DNA of 64,000 bases from Thioalkalivibrio sp. K90mix. Lineage in GTDB: Bacteria; Pseudomonadota; Gammaproteobacteria; Ectothiorhodospirales; Ectothiorhodospiraceae. Where the stretch lies: contig NC_013930.1 in NCBI RefSeq assembly GCF_000025545.1, forward strand, positions 176,257 to 240,256, in the 5' to 3' direction. The notes beneath the pieces are model-generated. The model searched no databases and had not been told where the DNA came from. It saw only the letters and a list, made by a program, of their open reading frames with translations. Shown here one piece after another: positions 1 through 8,525 of the stretch; position 1 is the first letter of the stretch, and each line of letters starts with the position of its first letter. A program made the translations under genes and the position numbers.

Positions 1-2
1 AC

Positions 3-1436
3 GCGCTAACCGATCTAGGGGCGGGCGGGTCGGCCGGCTACCTGCTCGCAACACTCACGGTCTACGCCCAGTCGCCGAAGCATTTGGAGCGCGACTACAA
101 CGAGACGATGAAGCTCCTGCACGAAGCGGAGTTCGTGTTGATGAGGGAGACGATCCACTTGCTGTCGGCTTGGTGTGGGCACATCCCCGGGCAGATGAAA
201 GAACCGGTCCGATGGATGTTCGTGTCGGGGCGCAACTATGCAGACTCCATACCGCTGAGAGCGATCCGAACAGGTTCTCGGACCAATCACTATCTCACTC
301 AGCAGCGCGGAGAGGAGACCGGTGCTTTGACGGCGTTAGAGACTGAGCATCGGATTCCGTACTTCTTCAACTTCCACGAGACGGATCTTCCGCATGGGTT
401 CGTGATCGGCCCTAGCCGCGCGGGTAAGTCGGTTTTTATGATGTTTCTGGCATCCCAGTGGAACCGCTACGCACCGAGTCAGGTGTTCATTTTCGACAAG
501 GATTTGACCTGCCGAATCCCGACCTACCTGCACGACGGCAAGTATCTCTGGCTCGGGAAAGAAAACACGGCGATGAACCCGTTGTCGCAGCTCGACAGTG
601 AAGAAGACTTGACCTGGTTTGCGAGCTGGGTGGAAACGCTGATCGAGTCCCGCGGGTACCAGATTAAGGCGGAGGACGAAAAACTGATCTGGCAGGCCGG
701 CAAGGAAGTGATGGCACTCAAGGAGGCAGGGGAAACGGTCACACTGTCGAGCTTCGCCTTGCATCTTCCGGTGCATCTGGCCGAGGAATTGGAACCATGG
801 GTCGGGGATGGTGGAAAGGCCTCGATGTTCGATAACGAGGAAGATGCGCTGTCGCTGGCAGACTGGACAGCAATGGAGATGGGACAGCTATTCAATGACG
901 AGCGTGCTGCCCGGGCATTTATGGACTATGCCTTCTATAGGATTTACCAGCGTCTCGATGGGCGTCCCACGCTGATCTACATCGAAGAGGCGTGGTTCAT
1001 GCTGGCCGATGAGCGGTTTGCGGCGAAGGTGAATGACTGGCTTCGGACCCTCGCCAAGAAAAATGCAACGCTCATTATGGCAACACAATCCCTCGAGGAG
1101 CTTGCGCAGAGCTCGGCATTCGTCTCGATGGTCGACAACATCCCCAATCGGATCTTTCTCTCGAACGCCAACGCCCGCGCCTCCAAGGAGCTCTACACCA
1201 AGCGTTTCGGGCTCACCGATGCCCAGGTCGAGCGTATCCGTACCATGACACCCAAGATGCAGTATTACATCTGCACGCCGAAGGCTTCCCGGATGGTGGA
1301 AGCACAATTCCCGCCGCATGTGCTGGCGTACCTTCGATCCGACGCGAAGGCGCAAAAAGTGTTCAACATGGCCCGTGAGAGCCATCCGGAAAAATGGAAG
1401 GAGGTCTACCATGACCGCATGCAGGAAGAGATCTGA
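3..1436 (+). CDS. virB4: VirB4-family T4SS ATPase (5' end cut by window edge)
   Basis: The frame is open from base 3 with no start in the window, so only the C-terminal 477 or so residues are visible. VirB4 proteins are usually about 800 residues. A Walker A motif GPSRAGKS lies near visible residue 136, and a Walker B strand ending in IYIEEAWF near residue 324. The next part, with KKNATLIMATQS, fits the RecA-like fold of VirB4/TrbE. VirB4 is the cytoplasmic ATPase that powers assembly of the conjugative type IV secretion channel and pilus. Its order in front of VirB5, VirB6, VirB8, VirB9 and VirB10 supports the call. The stop overlaps the start of the next gene by 26 bases, so the two are probably translationally coupled. 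Confidence 0.92.
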   Translation, partial: ALTDLGAGGSAGYLLATLTVYAQSPKHLERDYNETMKLLHEAEFVLMRETIHLLSAWCGHIPGQMKEPVRWMFVSGRNYADSIPLRAIRTGSRTNHYLTQQRGEETGALTALETEHRIPYFFNFHETDLPHGFVIGPSRAGKSVFMMFLASQWNRYAPSQVFIFDKDLTCRIPTYLHDGKYLWLGKENTAMNPLSQLDSEEDLTWFASWVETLIESRGYQIKAEDEKLIWQAGKEVMALKEAGETVTLSSFALHLPVHLAEELEPWVGDGGKASMFDNEEDALSLADWTAMEMGQLFNDERAARAFMDYAFYRIYQRLDGRPTLIYIEEAWFMLADERFAAKVNDWLRTLAKKNATLIMATQSLEELAQSSAFVSMVDNIPNRIFLSNANARASKELYTKRFGLTDAQVERIRTMTPKMQYYICTPKASRMVEAQFPPHVLAYLRSDAKAQKVFNMARESHPEKWKEVYHDRMQEEI

Positions 1437-2181
1437 TGGCGTGACGGCACTGCTGGCGGCGCCGGTAGCGGTTGCGTTGATGGCCTGGTCAGAAGTAGCC
1501 ACGGGGGCGGCGTCAGGGAGTACGGTGTACGACCCGGTGCATCACTCGGAAACGATCGCTTCTGTGCTTCAGGATGCGCAGCATTACCAGCAGGAGTTGG
1601 AGCGATTCTATCGCCAGTTTGAGAATCTGGCGAACCCGGAGGCGATGGTGGGCGACACGGGCGTTCAGCTTGGGCAACTTGAGAGTTACGTCCAGGAGGT
1701 GGAACGGTTCGCGGGGTCGCTCGGGAATGCGCGGGAGTTTATGGATGATGTACATCGCGATTTCTCGGTGAGCCCATACGAGGATTGGGAAACCTACAAT
1801 GAAGCCCGTACCGACCAGGCGGACCGCAATGTAGGGCGTGCTCGGCAGCAGTACGGACGCGCAGCGGAGATCACTCAGGACCTCGAAAGCCAGTATCAGC
1901 AGATCCAGCAGCACGAAGCGAACGTCCCCGCGATTCAGGGTGAGGTGCAGGGGTTTCAGTCCCTGTCGTCCCAGATGGCTCTGATGACGCGACAGAACGC
2001 CCAGCTGATCGAAATATCGAATCAGGCGATGGAGGCTGAAGGCGAACAGAGGACGATAGAGGAAGCCGAGCTGGAAGCGGAACGCACCGAAGCGCGCGCC
2101 CAAAGCGAAGCGGCGCGTCAGCACAATCAAGAAACGCGGGATCGCGCGCAGTCGCACTTTGAAGCGATGGGTATTCGCTGA
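1411..2181 (+). CDS. VirB5/TrbJ-like T4SS periplasmic protein
   Basis: The ATG at 1411 follows a strong GGAGG ribosome site that lies inside the end of virB4. The protein has 256 residues. It starts with a basic N-terminus and a hydrophobic segment ending near ATGAASG, which looks like a signal peptide. The mature part begins with VYDPVHHSE and then long amphipathic helices rich in Gln, Glu and Ala, as in the TrbJ/VirB5 group. VirB5 proteins sit in the periplasm and at the pilus tip, where they help in pilus assembly and recipient contact. The assignment rests on the TrbJ-like mature start, the helical composition and the position between VirB4 and VirB6; the sequence itself is weakly conserved. 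Confidence 0.72.
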   Translation: MTACRKRSDGVTALLAAPVAVALMAWSEVATGAASGSTVYDPVHHSETIASVLQDAQHYQQELERFYRQFENLANPEAMVGDTGVQLGQLESYVQEVERFAGSLGNAREFMDDVHRDFSVSPYEDWETYNEARTDQADRNVGRARQQYGRAAEITQDLESQYQQIQQHEANVPAIQGEVQGFQSLSSQMALMTRQNAQLIEISNQAMEAEGEQRTIEEAELEAERTEARAQSEAARQHNQETRDRAQSHFEAMGIR

Positions 2182-2225
2182 GCGGGATGCCGCGGTAGCG
2201 GGGCCACGGAGGGCCAGTTAAAGCC

Positions 2226-3332
2226 ATGGGTGACAGGCTGAGTATCGGAGACGCCATCGAATTGATCATGGAGTACGCATTGGCTCCATTGGTCATGGCG
2301 AATGAATTGGCCGTAACCCTGGCCGACCGGATGACCATGGTGTCCTTGACGCTCATGGACATCTTTCTGGTCATCATGGTGGTTTACGCCGGGTTGAAGA
2401 TGGCGGTATCGAACACCATGGATTCGAGCGATTTCATCTTCGGCATGATCAAAATGGTCGTCTTCTGGGCGATCATCTACTGGATGGTGAACAACTATTC
2501 GGACCTCATCGATCGATTTTTCGATGGGTTCGATCGCCTCAATCAAACGATCGCGGAAGAAACGCTGGCGGCTGGTCAAAGCGCGGGTCTTGGTGAAGCG
2601 GCTGAAGGTGTAGATGCGGGTAGCGTGCTCAGTGACGACGCGATCGCGGGGCAGGCAACGCTTGAGGCGCTTGGGGTGTATATAGACGAGTTTTCGGCCG
2701 GTCTCGCCGAGGCCCGTTCCGAAGCATGGGCGCGTGTGGCTGACGCGAGCTGGCGGGCGAAAGTTCCTCAATCGTTCCGCGCCTTTGTGTTTTGGCTTTA
2801 TGCCGGTCTCTTGCAGCTCGTCGCGATCGCCTTCGTGATGCTATTCCTGGTTCTGTACACCATCGTTCTGGTAACGGTGATGTTTATGAAGGCAGTTGTG
2901 GTGGCCGTGGGACCGCTGATGTTGATGTTCTTCCTGGTGCCTTATCTGTCATTCCTCTCCGATGGCTGGGTGAGATCCGCCATAACCGTTGGATTGACCA
3001 TGATGATGATCACCATTGTCATGTCCATCTTCGGAGGCGTGATGTGGATGGTCATGGGGGGTGTGCCGCTCGGACGAGAGGGGTTCGAGGGGATGACGAT
3101 CTCGCAACTGTATGGCTATTACGACTTCCAGATCATTCTCCCGTTGATCTTCGTGACATTGATCGGGGGGTACATGATGTTGCAAGCGCCCCAGTTGGCC
3201 GAAATGATGATGAATGGTCGCCAGATGGGGATGGCGATGGGCCGAGGCGCCAGTCAGGGTGCCCAGAAAGGTGGGGCGGCGGCCAACGCTGGGGCTCGGA
3301 GTGCCCTGAACAAAATGCGCGGCCGTAAATAG
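2226..3332 (+). CDS. VirB6/TrbL-like polytopic T4SS membrane protein
   Basis: The protein has 368 residues. A hydrophobic segment near residues 45-90 is followed by an acidic, Ala-rich loop (about 120-170). Four or more strongly hydrophobic segments then run between about 190 and 330, many with Met. The C-terminus is Gly/Ala-rich and basic, ending in MRGRK. This is the layout of VirB6/TrbL, the inner-membrane subunit of the conjugation channel. Its place between VirB5 and VirB8 supports the call. The start ATG at 2226 gives a sensible N-terminus. Family assignment is from topology and gene order, not from a catalytic motif. Confidence 0.75.
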   Translation: MGDRLSIGDAIELIMEYALAPLVMANELAVTLADRMTMVSLTLMDIFLVIMVVYAGLKMAVSNTMDSSDFIFGMIKMVVFWAIIYWMVNNYSDLIDRFFDGFDRLNQTIAEETLAAGQSAGLGEAAEGVDAGSVLSDDAIAGQATLEALGVYIDEFSAGLAEARSEAWARVADASWRAKVPQSFRAFVFWLYAGLLQLVAIAFVMLFLVLYTIVLVTVMFMKAVVVAVGPLMLMFFLVPYLSFLSDGWVRSAITVGLTMMMITIVMSIFGGVMWMVMGGVPLGREGFEGMTISQLYGYYDFQIILPLIFVTLIGGYMMLQAPQLAEMMMNGRQMGMAMGRGASQGAQKGGAAANAGARSALNKMRGRK

Positions 3333-3377
3333 CAAATCGCCGCGAGTAGGCGATCTACAGAAAAAGGTGAGCAAGGA

Positions 3378-4160
3378 ATGCTGAAGAAACTGCTTGGAGC
3401 AATTCGCCAGGAGGCGTCGGCGGGGAACGCTGAGGCGTCGGTGGAGGCTAAAAAGAAGAGTCAGCCGAGTAATAAAAAGAGAAAGACTGGGACGCCGCCT
3501 GAGAATGCGCCACCGTCAGCCTTGGATGCGCGCACTCTGAAGCAGCGGTTTCTCCATGAGGGAGCGCTGGAGGTTGAGCGAAACCGGTACTTTGTCGCGC
3601 TCATGGCGATGGCAGGTGTAGTGGCAATGCTTGGTGCGGCCATTATGGCGCTGACGCCGCTCAAAGAAGTGACACCCTATGTGATCGAGACCGATAACGT
3701 CGGGCGAACGGCCGTGTCGGATGCGCAAGTGCGCGAATTCGAGCCCACAGAGATTCAGCTTCGGTACTTCCTGGCCGAATGGACGGATCACATGATGACG
3801 GTGCGTCCTGGGGTGACCACTCAAAACCTCCCGCAGGCCTTCAACAAGACCGAGGGGACGGCTTCGCGCCAGTTCCGAGAGCACATCGATGAATATGATC
3901 CAATCGGGCGGGCGACGAGCAACCCCGAGCGCACGGTCGATACGCGAATTCGGTCGATCAACTTTCTCCCGAACCAGGCCGTTATGATACAGTTTCACAC
4001 GCTTGAGCGAGGTCCAGATCAGGCGGATCAGCGAACGGATTACTCGCTGGCGATCAACTACGAGACGTATCGGCCGCAGACCGAAGAGCAGATCCTGGAG
4101 AACCCGGTCGGTCTCGTGATCACCAACTTCAACCTCACAAGGGATATGGGGGGTCAGTAA
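3378..4160 (+). CDS. virB8: VirB8 T4SS inner-membrane protein
   Basis: The protein has 260 residues. A basic, Lys-rich cytoplasmic stretch covers the first 65 or so residues. One membrane segment (about 73-94, with AMAGVVAMLGAAIMAL) leads to a periplasmic domain. The sequence LKEVTPYVIETDNVGR just after the membrane, and the closing part with YETYRPQTEEQILENPVGL, match the NTF2-like VirB8 fold. VirB8 joins the inner-membrane complex and contacts VirB9 and VirB10. The stop codon shares one base with the start of the next gene. Confidence 0.88.
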   Translation: MLKKLLGAIRQEASAGNAEASVEAKKKSQPSNKKRKTGTPPENAPPSALDARTLKQRFLHEGALEVERNRYFVALMAMAGVVAMLGAAIMALTPLKEVTPYVIETDNVGRTAVSDAQVREFEPTEIQLRYFLAEWTDHMMTVRPGVTTQNLPQAFNKTEGTASRQFREHIDEYDPIGRATSNPERTVDTRIRSINFLPNQAVMIQFHTLERGPDQADQRTDYSLAINYETYRPQTEEQILENPVGLVITNFNLTRDMGGQ

Positions 4161-5014
4161 TGAAAGGATTCATGCACTCGCGGGTGCTAAATCGAGCGCT
4201 CGCGCTATCTGTGCTTGCGCTGGTGCCAGCTCTGGCTCTGAGCGTTCAATCGGCCACCGCGTCGGATATGTCGGCGTCCGCGGAGCCGTACACATTCCCG
4301 CAAGAAACCCGTCTGGTGAAATTTCGCTACGACGAGAACCGCACGTACGAAATCCTCGCTCGCCCGGATGCGCCAACCAACATCGCTCTGGGGGAAAACG
4401 AAGAGCTTGTTGCGTTGGCGATCGGCGATACGGTTCAGTGGATCACGGAAGATGTGCCAGGGAACATCTTCATCAAGCCCGTCCGTTCCGGTATCTATAC
4501 CGCCGGCACGATCGTTACCAACAAGCGTTCCTACCAGATCAGCCTCCGTGCGGTACCGTCCAATGGGCAGTGGTATCAGCGTGTTTCATGGGAGCACGGA
4601 TCGGATGGAATGGTCCGTGAAGCGCGCGGTGGTGGCGAGTCATTTCAGACTTCGGTCGGTGCTGCCCCTCAAGAGCAGGCGGGCGGGCAACAGGTAGGCC
4701 CTGTTCCAGGACTGGATGATCGGGTCTCTCAAGCATCGACGTCTTCGAGCCCCCGGCCGTCGGATCTAAATTTTGGCTATGAAGTCCGGGGTGCCTCCGG
4801 GATTGTTCAGAGCGCATTCGATGATGGTCGATCCCTCTGGATCCGGATGGAGGACGGACTCGAGGAGCTTCCGGCGGTGTTCGTGCAGGGCCGGTCGACA
4901 AGCAAGGCACTGGCGAACTACCACGTTGATGGCGATTACATCGTGGTTCATCAAGTGAGCAGCCGGACAACGCTGCGTATTGGGCAGGACGAAGTGGTGA
5001 TCGAGAAGGGGTAG
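4160..5014 (+). CDS. virB9: VirB9/TrbG outer-membrane core protein
   Basis: The protein has 284 residues with a clear signal peptide (basic start, hydrophobic core, cleavage near SATASD). The N-terminal domain has YEILARPDAPTNIALGENE and GDTVQWIT, typical of VirB9/TrbG. After a low-complexity linker (about 170-200) comes the C-terminal domain with LNFGYEV and DDGRSLWIRM. That domain normally adds strands to VirB10 and to the outer-membrane pore. The start overlaps the virB8 stop by one base, so coupling is likely. Together with VirB10 it forms the core complex that spans the periplasm. Confidence 0.9.
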   Translation: MKGFMHSRVLNRALALSVLALVPALALSVQSATASDMSASAEPYTFPQETRLVKFRYDENRTYEILARPDAPTNIALGENEELVALAIGDTVQWITEDVPGNIFIKPVRSGIYTAGTIVTNKRSYQISLRAVPSNGQWYQRVSWEHGSDGMVREARGGGESFQTSVGAAPQEQAGGQQVGPVPGLDDRVSQASTSSSPRPSDLNFGYEVRGASGIVQSAFDDGRSLWIRMEDGLEELPAVFVQGRSTSKALANYHVDGDYIVVHQVSSRTTLRIGQDEVVIEKG

Positions 5015-5067
5015 AGGCGATCAGGGCCTCTTTCCGGAAGGGAATCCAAACGAGATCAAGGTAGATC

Positions 5068-6408
5068 ATGGCGAGCAAAAATGACCGCGAACGCCCCATG
5101 GACGACGATCCAGACGTTCTGGAGGGGGAGTTCGAAGAGTACGAGGAGTCAGTGTCCGGTGAGGATGATCGGGACAAGCCTCGAGGCAAAACCTCCAAGA
5201 AGCTAGCGATCATCATCGTCAGCGCGATCGGTTCCGTGATGGCGCTAGGGATGATGATGTCGAATACAGCGGACCGTGCGGGCGGTGATGCGGAAGAGGG
5301 CGATCCGCTTCCGGGTTCGTCCGGATCGGGCCGCGACTTTCAACAGGAGATTGAGGAGCGCGAGCGCGAGGCGCTTGAGCGGCGTCGGGCGCGCGAGGAG
5401 CAGATGCGGCTCGACCGCGAAATGGCGGAGCAGGAGGCCCCCCAGGAAAATGAGCGTGAGGGGCCTGCTATCCGCCCCGATGCGCCAGTACCGGGCGGCC
5501 AAGCGCAAGACGATGGGTTGACCGAGCGTGAACGAGTGATGCGTGAACAGGCCGCTCAATCCCAAATTGTCGCAATCGCCGGCCAGGGTAGCCGGGCCAG
5601 CCAGGGAGAGCCGGCTGAGGTCAGTGAGCGCGAACGGGCCCAGCAGGGGGCAGAGCAGATGATGGCCGGGATGCAAGAGCGTCAGGAGATGGCGCATGAG
5701 GCGATGCGGCAGGCTCAGCAACAACCGCCGGGTGCGACTGGTGGGCGAGAGTCTCGCCGCAACCCCAACGAAGAATGGCTGGAGCGGTCGCGCGAACGCG
5801 ATGCCAATGAAATGACGCCCGTCCGTGATCGCGCCCTTGATCGTCCGGTGGTGCATGAAGGGTCGGTAATTCCAGTGGTACTCCAGACGAGCGTGAACAG
5901 CGATCTCCCAGGCATGATTACAGCGCTAACGACGCGTGATGTGCGGGATTCGATCACGGGTGAAACCGTGGTGATCCCGCGCGGGAGCCGGCTGGTGGGC
6001 GAGTACAACGCCGATGTGGCAGAAGGTCAGGACCGGCTTATTTTTGCCTTCAATCGCGCCATCTTTCCGGACGGCCGTGATATTCAGCTGGGCGCCATGC
6101 AGGGAGCGGATGGCGAAGGCCGATCGGGGATGGACGGCGACGTCAACACGCACTTTTGGTCGCGTCTCGGACGTGCGGGCCTGATTGGTGCCATTACGAT
6201 GGGTGCAGAGCGCCAGGCGCAGCCGGCGAATGTAACCGTTATTGGTGGTTCTGGCGGTGGCAGTACCGACGGAGGAACCAAGGCCGCCGAGATCTTTGCA
6301 GGGGTCGCGGAGGATTCGATTGACCGTCACCGAGATCGAGCCCCGACGATTACAATCGACGCGGGAACGACCATGAACGTGATGGTGAATTCCGACATCG
6401 TTTTGTAG
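5068..6408 (+). CDS. virB10: VirB10/TrbI T4SS core protein
   Basis: The protein has 446 residues. An acidic cytoplasmic tail is followed by one membrane segment (about 47-66). A long Glu/Gln/Arg-rich periplasmic region of charged helices comes next. The C-terminal TrbI-type domain (about 265-446) carries GSVIPVVLQTSVNSDLPG, VIPRGSRLVGEY and GQDRLIFAFNRAIFPDGR, all standard for VirB10. The protein bridges inner and outer membranes and senses ATP use by the motor. It follows virB9 after a 53-base gap holding an AAGG-type ribosome site. Confidence 0.93.
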   Translation: MASKNDRERPMDDDPDVLEGEFEEYEESVSGEDDRDKPRGKTSKKLAIIIVSAIGSVMALGMMMSNTADRAGGDAEEGDPLPGSSGSGRDFQQEIEEREREALERRRAREEQMRLDREMAEQEAPQENEREGPAIRPDAPVPGGQAQDDGLTERERVMREQAAQSQIVAIAGQGSRASQGEPAEVSERERAQQGAEQMMAGMQERQEMAHEAMRQAQQQPPGATGGRESRRNPNEEWLERSRERDANEMTPVRDRALDRPVVHEGSVIPVVLQTSVNSDLPGMITALTTRDVRDSITGETVVIPRGSRLVGEYNADVAEGQDRLIFAFNRAIFPDGRDIQLGAMQGADGEGRSGMDGDVNTHFWSRLGRAGLIGAITMGAERQAQPANVTVIGGSGGGSTDGGTKAAEIFAGVAEDSIDRHRDRAPTITIDAGTTMNVMVNSDIVL

Positions 6409-6454
6409 TACAGTTCGTGGCAGCAACGGAAAGGAATCCGTGAGAGGAACAAGG

Positions 6455-7246
6455 ATGTTGTTCAAGACGATCCCCATCGCAGGGGCAGCACTGGCCTTTC
6501 TGGCTGGGCCCTTGCTGGCAGAAACCAATCCTGACGAAGACGCGGCCGAGCGTGCCCCGGTTACGCTCGAAGACGCGGCCGAGCGTGCCCCGGTTACGCT
6601 CGAGGACCTTGGTGTTCGCCGCAACAACAATCGCCCACTGGTCCTGATCTCCCGCGACGAAGATGGTGCGCGAATTGCGCATTTCTTTCGCAGGGGTGAA
6701 TCGTCCGCCTACCGCTCCGTGCCGGTAGAGGAAGATCAACCGAGGGCGCAATCAGCCGCCTATCGTTCATCCGCTCAGAAGAACGGCGCGCTTGCCCGTT
6801 CTCATCTTGCCCCGCAGGCGACGATTCGCCCCTATGAGGGGGCGATCAACACCACCAGCTTTCAGCGTGAGGTGATCGCCGTTTCGCAACGATACGGCGT
6901 GGACCCAGCCCTCGTGCGCGCAGTGGTGCATACCGAAAGTTCATTCAACCCGTCCGCCGCCTCACACGCCAACGCGGTGGGGTTGATGCAGCTGATTCCT
7001 GAAACCGCGGAACGTTTTGGTGTCGTGGATCGCACGGACCCGATGCAGAGCCTCGAGGGGGGCGTCCGGTATCTGCGCTTCCTTCTTGATCACTTTGACG
7101 ACGTGGAGCACGCCATCGCCGCCTACAACGCGGGTGAGGGGGCGGTTACGCGGCATAACGGTATTCCGCCGTTCGAGGAAACGCAGAAGTTCGTTCCAAA
7201 AGTCCTGTCGCGGTATCAGCGATACAAGGAGGTAATGGGGTCGTGA
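6455..7246 (+). CDS. VirB1-like lytic transglycosylase
   Basis: The ATG at 6455 has AGAGGA six bases upstream and gives a clean signal peptide ending near LLAET. A GTG at 6440 is an alternative start. The mature protein has a low-complexity segment with a duplicated 11-residue unit (AERAPVTLED), then a C-terminal SLT domain (about 130-255). The catalytic Glu is in HTESSFNP, and the motifs GLMQLIPETAERFG and IAAYNAGEGAV are complete. The enzyme cleaves peptidoglycan glycan strands to make room for the secretion channel. Its stop overlaps the next start, which ties the T4SS genes to the pilus operon. Confidence 0.9.
   Translation: MLFKTIPIAGAALAFLAGPLLAETNPDEDAAERAPVTLEDAAERAPVTLEDLGVRRNNNRPLVLISRDEDGARIAHFFRRGESSAYRSVPVEEDQPRAQSAAYRSSAQKNGALARSHLAPQATIRPYEGAINTTSFQREVIAVSQRYGVDPALVRAVVHTESSFNPSAASHANAVGLMQLIPETAERFGVVDRTDPMQSLEGGVRYLRFLLDHFDDVEHAIAAYNAGEGAVTRHNGIPPFEETQKFVPKVLSRYQRYKEVMGS
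6536..6601 (+). repeat. 33-bp perfect tandem duplication in the transglycosylase gene
   Basis: Two identical 33-base copies (6536-6568 and 6569-6601) sit end to end just after the signal-peptide coding part. The reading frame is kept and adds 11 residues. Identity of the copies suggests a recent duplication. Confidence 0.95.
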
Positions 7247-7785
7247 AAGCAGTACACGGGGTAAGGGGTGCGGCAGTGATGATGGTTGTCACGCTGAGCG
7301 CGTGCAGTGCGCTTGAAACGAAGGACGGCGACTCATCTGATCGCTGGGGAAAGCTGGACGGCCACAACCCGCAGGAAGTGATCGTATCGGAGTCGGATCA
7401 GTACAACTTTGATTACATCGTGACTGATATGAACGGCGGGCGCGCTCGGGGCCAGGTGTTCGATGATGGCGAAACGACGTATTTCGTCTGGCCGGATGGC
7501 GGGGACATTGCATCGCTTCAGGACGCGTCCGGTGCGGCACGGGAGAGCCGCCGGGAGGGACGCTATCGCGCGACCACGGCGGTGGAATCGATGTGGTTCG
7601 CTAAAACCGAATCCGGTCAGTCGATATGTATTCGGGCCGGCTGGATGGGTGAGTCGGCCTGCGGTGATGCGGTGGAAGCCTCCCGTGATCAACGACCCAG
7701 CGAAGAAGCGCTGTTGCAGCGCAGGGAAGAGCTTTTGCAGCGCCTGAACGAGATTGAGAACAGCAATGACGGACACAAGGAGTAG
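7243..7785 (+). CDS. Small lipoprotein between T4SS and pilus genes
   Basis: The GTG at 7243 overlaps the preceding stop and follows AGGAGG. The 180-residue product has a lipobox, LSAC, with Cys 21, so it should be an outer-membrane or periplasmic lipoprotein. The mature domain contains QVFDDGETTYFVWPDG, which recalls the VirB9/TrbG type of beta segment, and a Cys pair in CIRAGWMGESAC. The C-terminus is an amphipathic helix. It may act as the VirB7-like or PilL-like lipoprotein of the combined operon, but no family is firmly recognised. Confidence 0.6.
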   Translation: MKAVHGVRGAAVMMVVTLSACSALETKDGDSSDRWGKLDGHNPQEVIVSESDQYNFDYIVTDMNGGRARGQVFDDGETTYFVWPDGGDIASLQDASGAARESRREGRYRATTAVESMWFAKTESGQSICIRAGWMGESACGDAVEASRDQRPSEEALLQRREELLQRLNEIENSNDGHKE

Positions 7786-7789
7786 TGCA

Positions 7790-8497
7790 GTGAAGAATGC
7801 CAAGGGAATGCTAGTGGTGGCGGTGCTGGCGGCGGCAGCGGCGGCCCCAGCCGCCGCCGACAACTGGGTGACCTACATGGATAACCAGTCAGTGAACTCA
7901 CCCTACAGTTTCGACTTCCAGACGCGTGGGGCGCCCAACGCGCAGCCCCTCCAGGTCTTTACCGACGAGTACGAGACGTACATCGAGATGCCGGAAGGGG
8001 TGGACACCCATTACGCGCTGGTCGATAGCAGTCGCGTGCAGCTCCAGGAAAGCCCGCCGTACCTGATGCTTGAGGATGCTCCTCGGGAATTCTTTATTCG
8101 CACCTCGCATGGTGAGGTGGAGGTCATTCGCCGTGGGGATCAGACGCTCGCGGCAAACCTGTCGGCGCACCAGGCGAATGACGGCTGCGACCCGGTTTGC
8201 GAAAGCCCGACGTATGTGTTGCGTGCAGGAACCATGCTGAGCGAGTCGTTGCGACGCTATGTGCAGGCGCAGGGCTGGAATTCGATGCGCTGGAATGTCC
8301 AGCACGACTACTACATTGAGGATGACATCCCCATGCATGGGGATATGCAGTCCGCAATCGTTGGGCTCGTGCGTAGCTATCAGGCTCAAGGCGGCCTGAT
8401 GGGGGTATCGCCGCGCTTTGCCGAGTCAAATCGCGTGGTGGTGTTCGAGCAAACCGACATGTCCGGGGACTCGCCGGCTGTGCTTAATGCCCGGTAA
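7790..8497 (+). CDS. TcpQ-domain pilus protein (PilL/PilM-like)
   Basis: The GTG at 7790 has AAGGAG at suitable distance and gives a signal peptide cleaved near APAAAD. The N-terminal half is a secreted beta-rich domain. The C-terminal part (about 155-230) has TYVLRAGTMLSESLRRY, QGWNSMRWNVQHDYYI and MHGDMQSAIVGLV. These match the TcpQ/PilL C-terminal family, which in toxin-coregulated and R64-type pili helps the secretin assemble. It directly precedes the secretin gene, as expected. Two upstream in-frame starts (7754, 7766) lack a good ribosome site. Confidence 0.75.
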   Translation: MKNAKGMLVVAVLAAAAAAPAAADNWVTYMDNQSVNSPYSFDFQTRGAPNAQPLQVFTDEYETYIEMPEGVDTHYALVDSSRVQLQESPPYLMLEDAPREFFIRTSHGEVEVIRRGDQTLAANLSAHQANDGCDPVCESPTYVLRAGTMLSESLRRYVQAQGWNSMRWNVQHDYYIEDDIPMHGDMQSAIVGLVRSYQAQGGLMGVSPRFAESNRVVVFEQTDMSGDSPAVLNAR

Positions 8498-8525
8498 CGG
8501 GACAAAGAGAAAAGGAGTTCTACGC

